A stretch of DNA of 6,946 nt, from the NCBI GenBank assembly GCA_018716795.1, contig DVJK01000105.1, positions 1 through 6,946 of the forward strand, in the 5' to 3' direction. Source of the DNA: Candidatus Scatomorpha merdipullorum. Lineage in GTDB: Bacteria > Bacillota > Clostridia > Oscillospirales > Oscillospiraceae. This document shows, in pieces, positions 4,283 through 6,946 of this stretch. The notes under the pieces are model-generated. The model saw only the letters and a list, made by a program, of their open reading frames with translations. It was not told the origin of the DNA and did no database searches. Made by a program: the position numbers and the translations under genes. Each line of letters opens with the position of its first letter. Position 1 is the stretch's first letter.

Positions 4283-4297
4283 CTGTCAAGCTTGTAT

Positions 4298-4326
4298 ATG
4301 ATAGCACAGTCTCGCGCGCTTGTCAA
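4298..4326 (-). promoter_or_regulatory. Promoter of tRNA-Ser
   Basis: On the minus strand, -35 TTGACA (4321-4326) and -10 TATCAT (4298-4303) are separated by 17 bases. Transcription would start about 4291, giving a precursor with a 5' leader of roughly nine bases before the mature tRNA end at 4282, to be removed by RNase P. Confidence 0.9.
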
Positions 4327-4334
4327 GCTCGACA

Positions 4335-4363
4335 TTGACAAGCGCGTAAAAATGCGCTATGCT
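4335..4363 (+). promoter_or_regulatory. Promoter of the HAD-racemase-phosphoesterase operon
   Basis: -35 TTGACA (4335-4340) and -10 TATGCT (4358-4363) are separated by 17 bases. A start about seven bases after the -10 falls at 4370-4371, on the ATG of the HAD gene. The -35 boxes of this promoter and of the tRNA-Ser promoter face away from each other across eight bases and belong to a 12-bp inverted repeat (4315-4326 with 4335-4346). Confidence 0.82.
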
Positions 4364-4370
4364 CGTGCCT

Positions 4371-5015
4371 ATGAAGTACGACACTGTTATTTTCGACCTC
4401 GACGGCACCCTGCTCGACACGCTTGACGACCTCACCGACGGCGTCAACCACGCGCTCGCGGACTTCGGCTATCCGCTCGCGGACAGGGAGCAGATACGCA
4501 CGCGGCTCGGCTACGGCTCGGGCTATCTCATCGCGCAAAGCGTGCCCGGAGGCCGTGACGACCCGAACTATCAGGCGGTTTTTGACGACTACCTCGCCTA
4601 TTACCGCGCCCATTCCTCGGTGAAGACCCGGCCCTACGAGGGCGTGCCCGAGCTTTTGGAGGAGCTCAAGGCCAGGGGCGTCCGCCGGGCCATAGTCTCG
4701 AACAAGCCGGACAGCGCCACGCAGGAGCTCTATGAGCGCTGGTTCGCCTCGTCGGTGGATTACGCCGTCGGCGAGCGGAGCGGCATCCGCCGCAAGCCCG
4801 CGCCGGACAGCCTGCTGGAGGCCATACGCATCCTCGGCGCGGAAAAGCGGCGCACCGTCTACGTCGGCGACAGCGAGGTGGACATAGAGACCGCCGCGGC
4901 CGCAGGGGTGGACTGCATCTCCTGCACGTGGGGCTTCAGGAGCGCGGAGCAGCTTGTCCGAAGCGGGGCCGTGACGCTCGTTGAGCGCGCCGCGGACCTC
5001 CTCGCGCTGCTGTGA
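4371..5015 (+). CDS. HAD-superfamily phosphatase (phosphoglycolate phosphatase-like), probably leaderless
   Basis: A 214-residue haloacid dehalogenase-fold hydrolase, probably dephosphorylating a small phosphate ester. Motif I is FDLDGTLLDT (nucleophile Asp9, acid/base Asp11), motif II is IVSNKP (Ser110), motif III uses Lys142 in RRKPAPDS, and motif IV is YVGDSEVD (Asp167, Asp171). The helical cap lies at about 16-85, the C1 type of the Gph/PGMB group. The true substrate cannot be read from sequence; Gph, pyrophosphatase-like or beta-phosphoglucomutase-like roles are possible. Start choice: an in-frame ATG at 4359 lies inside the -10 box TATGCT and cannot be transcribed from this promoter, so ATG 4371 is preferred. 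No Shine-Dalgarno precedes it, and the predicted transcript begins on or next to this ATG. The stop overlaps the start of the next gene (GTGA). Confidence 0.9.
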   Translation: MKYDTVIFDLDGTLLDTLDDLTDGVNHALADFGYPLADREQIRTRLGYGSGYLIAQSVPGGRDDPNYQAVFDDYLAYYRAHSSVKTRPYEGVPELLEELKARGVRRAIVSNKPDSATQELYERWFASSVDYAVGERSGIRRKPAPDSLLEAIRILGAEKRRTVYVGDSEVDIETAAAAGVDCISCTWGFRSAEQLVRSGAVTLVERAADLLALL

Positions 5016-5704
5016 GGACGATCGGCCTGCTCGGAGGCATGAGCTGGGAGAGCACCGAGACCTATTACCGCGTCATAAACGAGACCGTCGCGCGCGCCCT
5101 CGGCGGGCTGCACTCGGCGCGCTGCCTCATGTCCAGCGTGGACTTTGCGGAGATTGAGCCGCTGCAGTCGGCAGGGGAGTGGGGCGAGCTCGCCCGAATC
5201 CTAACGGAGGAGGCGCGGTCGCTCGCGCGCGCCGGCGCGGACTTCCTCGTCATCTGCACGAACACCATACACAAGCTCGCGCCCGAGATAGAGCGCGGCG
5301 CGGGCATACCCCTGCTGCACATCGCCTCCGCCGCCGCGGACGAGCTCCGCCGGGCCGGCATCCGCCGCGCGGGCGTCCTCGGCACGCGCTTTACACTGCG
5401 CGAGCGCTTTTACACCGACGTCCTGCGCGCCGGAGGCGTAGAGCCCCTGCTGCCGGACGAGGCGGAGATACCAGAGCTCGACCGAATCATCTTCGATGAG
5501 CTCTGCCGCGGCGCGATTCTGCCCGAATCCCGGGAAAAGTATCTTAAAGCCATAGAAGGCTTCGCCGCGAGGGGCGCGGGCGCGGTCCTGCTCGGCTGCA
5601 CGGAGCTCGGCCTGCTGCTCGACGGGGCGGAGGCGGCCCTGCCGCTTTTCGACAGCGCCGTAATTCACGCGCGCCGGGCGGCGGAGCTCGCGATGGAGGG
5701 CTGA
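5012..5704 (+). CDS. Aspartate/glutamate racemase family protein (amino-acid racemase)
   Basis: A 230-residue cofactor-independent racemase of the aspartate/glutamate/hydantoin racemase superfamily. It opens with the family signature TIGLLGGMSWEST (3-15). The two catalytic cysteines are in ICTNTIHK (Cys82, with Thr83 and Asn84) and LGCTEL (Cys196), the expected pair in the two symmetric lobes. Both are present, so it should be active, unlike some single-Cys relatives. Aspartate is the common substrate, but YgeA-like members have broad specificity for other amino acids, so I leave the symbol blank. It starts at GTG 5012, sharing four bases (GTGA) with the HAD stop; no Shine-Dalgarno is visible, so translation is probably coupled. 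The D-amino acid could feed peptidoglycan, but nothing next to it shows this. Confidence 0.92.
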   Translation: MRTIGLLGGMSWESTETYYRVINETVARALGGLHSARCLMSSVDFAEIEPLQSAGEWGELARILTEEARSLARAGADFLVICTNTIHKLAPEIERGAGIPLLHIASAAADELRRAGIRRAGVLGTRFTLRERFYTDVLRAGGVEPLLPDEAEIPELDRIIFDELCRGAILPESREKYLKAIEGFAARGAGAVLLGCTELGLLLDGAEAALPLFDSAVIHARRAAELAMEG

Positions 5705-5705
5705 G

Positions 5706-6545
5706 GTGAGGCGAAGGGTGTGCTTTTGGCTTATCGCAATCGCGCTCGCCGCGGCCCTGCTCGCCTGGGCGCTCTGGGCGAATAAGGCGCTTGTGCTCAC
5801 GCGCTTCGAGCTTAGAAGCGCCCGGCTGCCCGCGGCCTTCGAGGGCTTCAAAATAGCGCAGGTGTCCGATTTGCACAACGCCGTCTTCGGCGAGGGCAAT
5901 TCGAAACTGCTCGCATTGCTGCGCGAGGCCGAGCCGGACATCGTCGCCGTCACGGGCGACCTTGTCGACTCGCGGCACACGGATATTGACGCGGCTGCCG
6001 CCTTCATCGAGGCCGCGGCGGAGATTGCCCCGGTCTATTGCGTCACGGGCAACCACGAGGCGAGGCTGGACTTCGGCGAAATCGAGGCCCGGCTTGAGGC
6101 CGCCGGCGCCGTCGTGCTGAGGAACGAGGCCGTGCGGATTGAGCGCGGCGGGGAGGAGATACGGCTCGCCGGCATAGACGATCCGGCCTTCGTCCGCACG
6201 GGCGGCAGCGCCGCCGAGCGCGCGGAGCGGGAGCTTGCGGAGCTCCCGGACGACGGGGCGTACACGGTCCTGCTCGCGCACCGGCCCGAGCTCGCGGAGC
6301 TTTACGCCGAATACGGCGCGGACGCCGTCCTCTCCGGCCACGCCCACGGCGGACAGGTGCGCCTGCCCCTGCTCGGCGGGCTCTACGCGCCCGGCCAGGG
6401 CCTCCTGCCCGAGTACGACGCCGGGGTGTACGAGCTGGGAGGGACGAGCCTCGTCGTCTCCCGCGGCCTCGGCAGCAGCGTCTTCCCGCTGAGGATAAAT
6501 AATCGCCCCGAGCTGGTGCTCATAACTCTCAGGTGCGAAAAGTGA
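5706..6545 (+). CDS. Membrane-anchored metallophosphoesterase (YaeI/YkuE-like)
   Basis: A 279-residue calcineurin-like phosphoesterase with a single N-terminal membrane anchor: RRR (2-4) followed by a hydrophobic stretch (about 5-25), then the catalytic domain. Metal-binding motifs appear in order: VSDLHN (Asp55, His57), GDLVDSR (Asp85), GNHEAR (Asn116, His117), LAHRPE (His192) and SGHAHGGQVRLP (His212, His214). This motif set and the GGQ after GHAH match the YaeI/YkuE group, whose known members hydrolyse phosphodiester or pyrophosphate bonds in lipids such as UDP-diacylglucosamine; the substrate in a Gram-positive is unknown. With the positive-inside rule, the catalytic domain would face outside. 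GTG 5706 is preceded by GGAGGG (5695-5700) inside the racemase end, one base after the racemase stop. A second GTG at 5718 is possible but would lose the arginines. Confidence 0.92.
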   Translation: MRRRVCFWLIAIALAAALLAWALWANKALVLTRFELRSARLPAAFEGFKIAQVSDLHNAVFGEGNSKLLALLREAEPDIVAVTGDLVDSRHTDIDAAAAFIEAAAEIAPVYCVTGNHEARLDFGEIEARLEAAGAVVLRNEAVRIERGGEEIRLAGIDDPAFVRTGGSAAERAERELAELPDDGAYTVLLAHRPELAELYAEYGADAVLSGHAHGGQVRLPLLGGLYAPGQGLLPEYDAGVYELGGTSLVVSRGLGSSVFPLRINNRPELVLITLRCEK

Positions 6546-6569
6546 AAAAAGTGCTTGACTTTTCGCATC
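6532..6569. repeat. Inverted repeat across the phosphoesterase stop and tRNA-Gln -35 box
   Basis: TGCGAAAAGT (6534-6543) and ACTTTTCGCA (6558-6567) are perfect inverse complements, extended by one G-T and one G-C pair to 6532-6569, around a 14-base loop. The left arm contains the last codons and first stop base of the phosphoesterase; the right arm includes most of the -35 TTGACT. No T-run follows (TCGAGCG), so it is a poor intrinsic terminator, though it may protect or shape the operon's 3' end. Confidence 0.75.
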
Positions 6570-6582
6570 GAGCGTGTATAAT
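6555..6582 (+). promoter_or_regulatory. Promoter of tRNA-Gln
   Basis: -35 TTGACT (6555-6560) and consensus -10 TATAAT (6577-6582) are separated by 16 bases. Transcription would start near 6589, giving a 5' leader of about seven bases before the mature tRNA end at 6596. Confidence 0.92.
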
Positions 6583-6595
6583 AATATCCGCACCT

Positions 6596-6669
6596 AGCGG
6601 GATTGTGTAAAGGTAGCACAGCGGACTCTGACTCCGTATGTGAGGGTTCGAATCCTTCTCCCGCTGCCA
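6596..6669 (+). tRNA. tRNA-Gln(CUG)
   Basis: A 74-base tRNA with acceptor AGCGGGA pairing TCCCGCT, discriminator G and encoded CCA (6667-6669). The anticodon stem GCGGA/TCCGT (one G-U pair) encloses loop CTCTGAC, so the anticodon is CTG, reading CAG. The T arm is GAGGG/CCTTC with TTCGAAT. The wobble C restricts it to CAG, so a UUG isoacceptor must exist elsewhere; this fits a GC-rich genome rich in CAG codons, visible in the genes here. Confidence 0.96.
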
Positions 6670-6673
6670 CGCG

Positions 6674-6709
6674 AAGCTCTTGGAATCGTGTTGATTCCAA
6701 GAGCTTTTT
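6674..6709 (+). terminator. Intrinsic terminator of tRNA-Gln
   Basis: A perfect 14-bp stem, AAGCTCTTGGAATC (6674-6687) with GATTCCAAGAGCTT (6693-6706), loop GTGTT, and T5 run (6705-6709). It begins five bases after the tRNA CCA. An additional outer 7-bp pairing, GCCACGC (6666-6672) with GCGTGGC (6715-6721), includes the CCA end itself but needs read-through to form. Confidence 0.95.
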
Positions 6710-6752
6710 GCTTTGCGTGGCGGGCCTTGAGGAGAAGACGATGAAAAACTGC

Positions 6753-6780
6753 TTGACTTTTAAGCTGCTTCTGCTACGAT
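6753..6780 (+). promoter_or_regulatory. Likely promoter of the DUF4160 gene
   Basis: -35 TTGACT (6753-6758) and -10 TACGAT (6775-6780) are separated by 16 bases, predicting a start near 6787 and a leader of about 44 bases to the preferred ATG at 6831. The -10 is imperfect, but its placement between the tRNA terminator and the gene supports it. Confidence 0.65.
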
Positions 6781-6830
6781 AAGTATAAAGGGCGACTAAA
6801 ATACACAGCATGGCAGAAAGGTTAAGGTCA

Positions 6831-6946
6831 ATGCCGAAGGTATTTGAGATTGACGGATTCAAGTTTTTCTTCTTTTCCAACGAAGGAAATCCGCAGGAGC
6901 CTTGCCATATTCATGTTAGAAAGGGAAATGGATTAGCGAAGTTTTG
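6831..6946 (+). CDS. DUF4160 family protein, 5' part only
   Basis: Only the first 38 codons are in the window. The segment MPKVFEIDGFKFFFFSNEGN (1-20) followed by CHIHVRKGNGLAKF (25-38) matches the start of the DUF4160 family: a short strand, the run of aromatic residues FFFFSNEGN, and the HIHV motif. The biochemical role is unknown; these small proteins are often encoded beside a DUF2442 gene in pairs that look like toxin-antitoxin modules, and the window ends before any partner can be seen. The preferred start is ATG 6831, with AAAGG (6817-6821) nine bases before; an in-frame ATG at 6810 would add seven residues but has no well-placed ribosome binding site. GC is about 41 percent by count, well below the genes upstream of tRNA-Gln, pointing to acquired DNA. 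Confidence 0.85.
   Translation, partial: MPKVFEIDGFKFFFFSNEGNPQEPCHIHVRKGNGLAKF

Noticed and set aside
4100..4426. Plus-strand open frame of about 108 codons across the tRNA-Ser region
   Set aside because: Most of its middle is the antisense of tRNA-Ser(GCU), giving the familiar RKEGFEPS-type peptide seen across such tRNAs; the rest is terminator and promoter DNA. Not a gene.
5544..6593. 349-codon minus-strand open frame opposite the phosphoesterase
   Set aside because: Shadow of a high-GC gene with clear catalytic motifs on the plus strand; low-complexity Pro/Arg/Ala composition and no ribosome binding site.
6383..6880. Minus-strand open frame of about 165 codons across tRNA-Gln
   Set aside because: It runs antisense through tRNA-Gln, its terminator and the end of the phosphoesterase, with the GEGFEPSHTES-type peptide typical of antisense tRNA. 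No ribosome binding site or domain.

Overview
The window looks like a chromosomal segment from a GC-rich member of the Clostridia, most likely an Oscillospiraceae-type gut bacterium. Support for this: the rpsF-ssb-rpsR order, strong AGGAGG ribosome binding sites, near-consensus sigma-A promoters, a ComEB-type dCMP deaminase, a QueT-family transporter behind a preQ1-riboswitch-like leader, and local GC near 70 percent in the 5.0-6.5 kb region. The taxonomy is inferred from gene content and style only.

Layout. 1-300: no gene; two near-identical copies of a hairpin-rich repeat 169 bases apart. 316-1565: a complete rpsF-ssb-rpsR operon with a consensus promoter, a structured leader and a perfect 12-bp-stem terminator. 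1591-2129: comEB on the minus strand with its own promoter, sharing that terminator. 2131-3327: queH and a queT-like transporter, separated by a structured leader resembling a preQ1 riboswitch. 3334-3995: a toxin-first type II toxin-antitoxin module (RelE/ParE-like toxin, ribbon-helix-helix antitoxin) under a promoter buried in a 32-bp near-perfect palindrome, closed by a terminator. 4013-4190: a cluster of hairpins, the last being the terminator of tRNA-Ser(GCU), which lies on the minus strand at 4191-4282. 4298-4363: two divergent promoters arranged as a mirror image. 4371-6545: a tightly packed operon of a HAD phosphatase (apparently leaderless), an aspartate/glutamate-racemase-family protein and a membrane-anchored metallophosphoesterase. 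6555-6709: tRNA-Gln(CUG) with promoter and terminator. 6753-6946: promoter and 5' part of an AT-rich DUF4160-family gene that runs off the end.

How the parts work together. The first operon couples two neighbouring small-subunit ribosomal proteins (S6, S18) with single-stranded-DNA binding protein. comEB feeds dUMP, and hence dTMP, synthesis. queH and queT both serve queuosine: QueH does the last reduction of the tRNA modification, and QueT is thought to import a precursor. The HAD-racemase-phosphoesterase operon has no obvious single pathway, but overlapping or near-touching ends suggest coupled expression. The most interesting material is regulatory: the palindromic TA operator with a strong base-composition split between toxin and antitoxin, a leader with two competing pairings before queT, and a mirror-image divergent promoter whose plus-strand product seems to start at or next to its own AUG.
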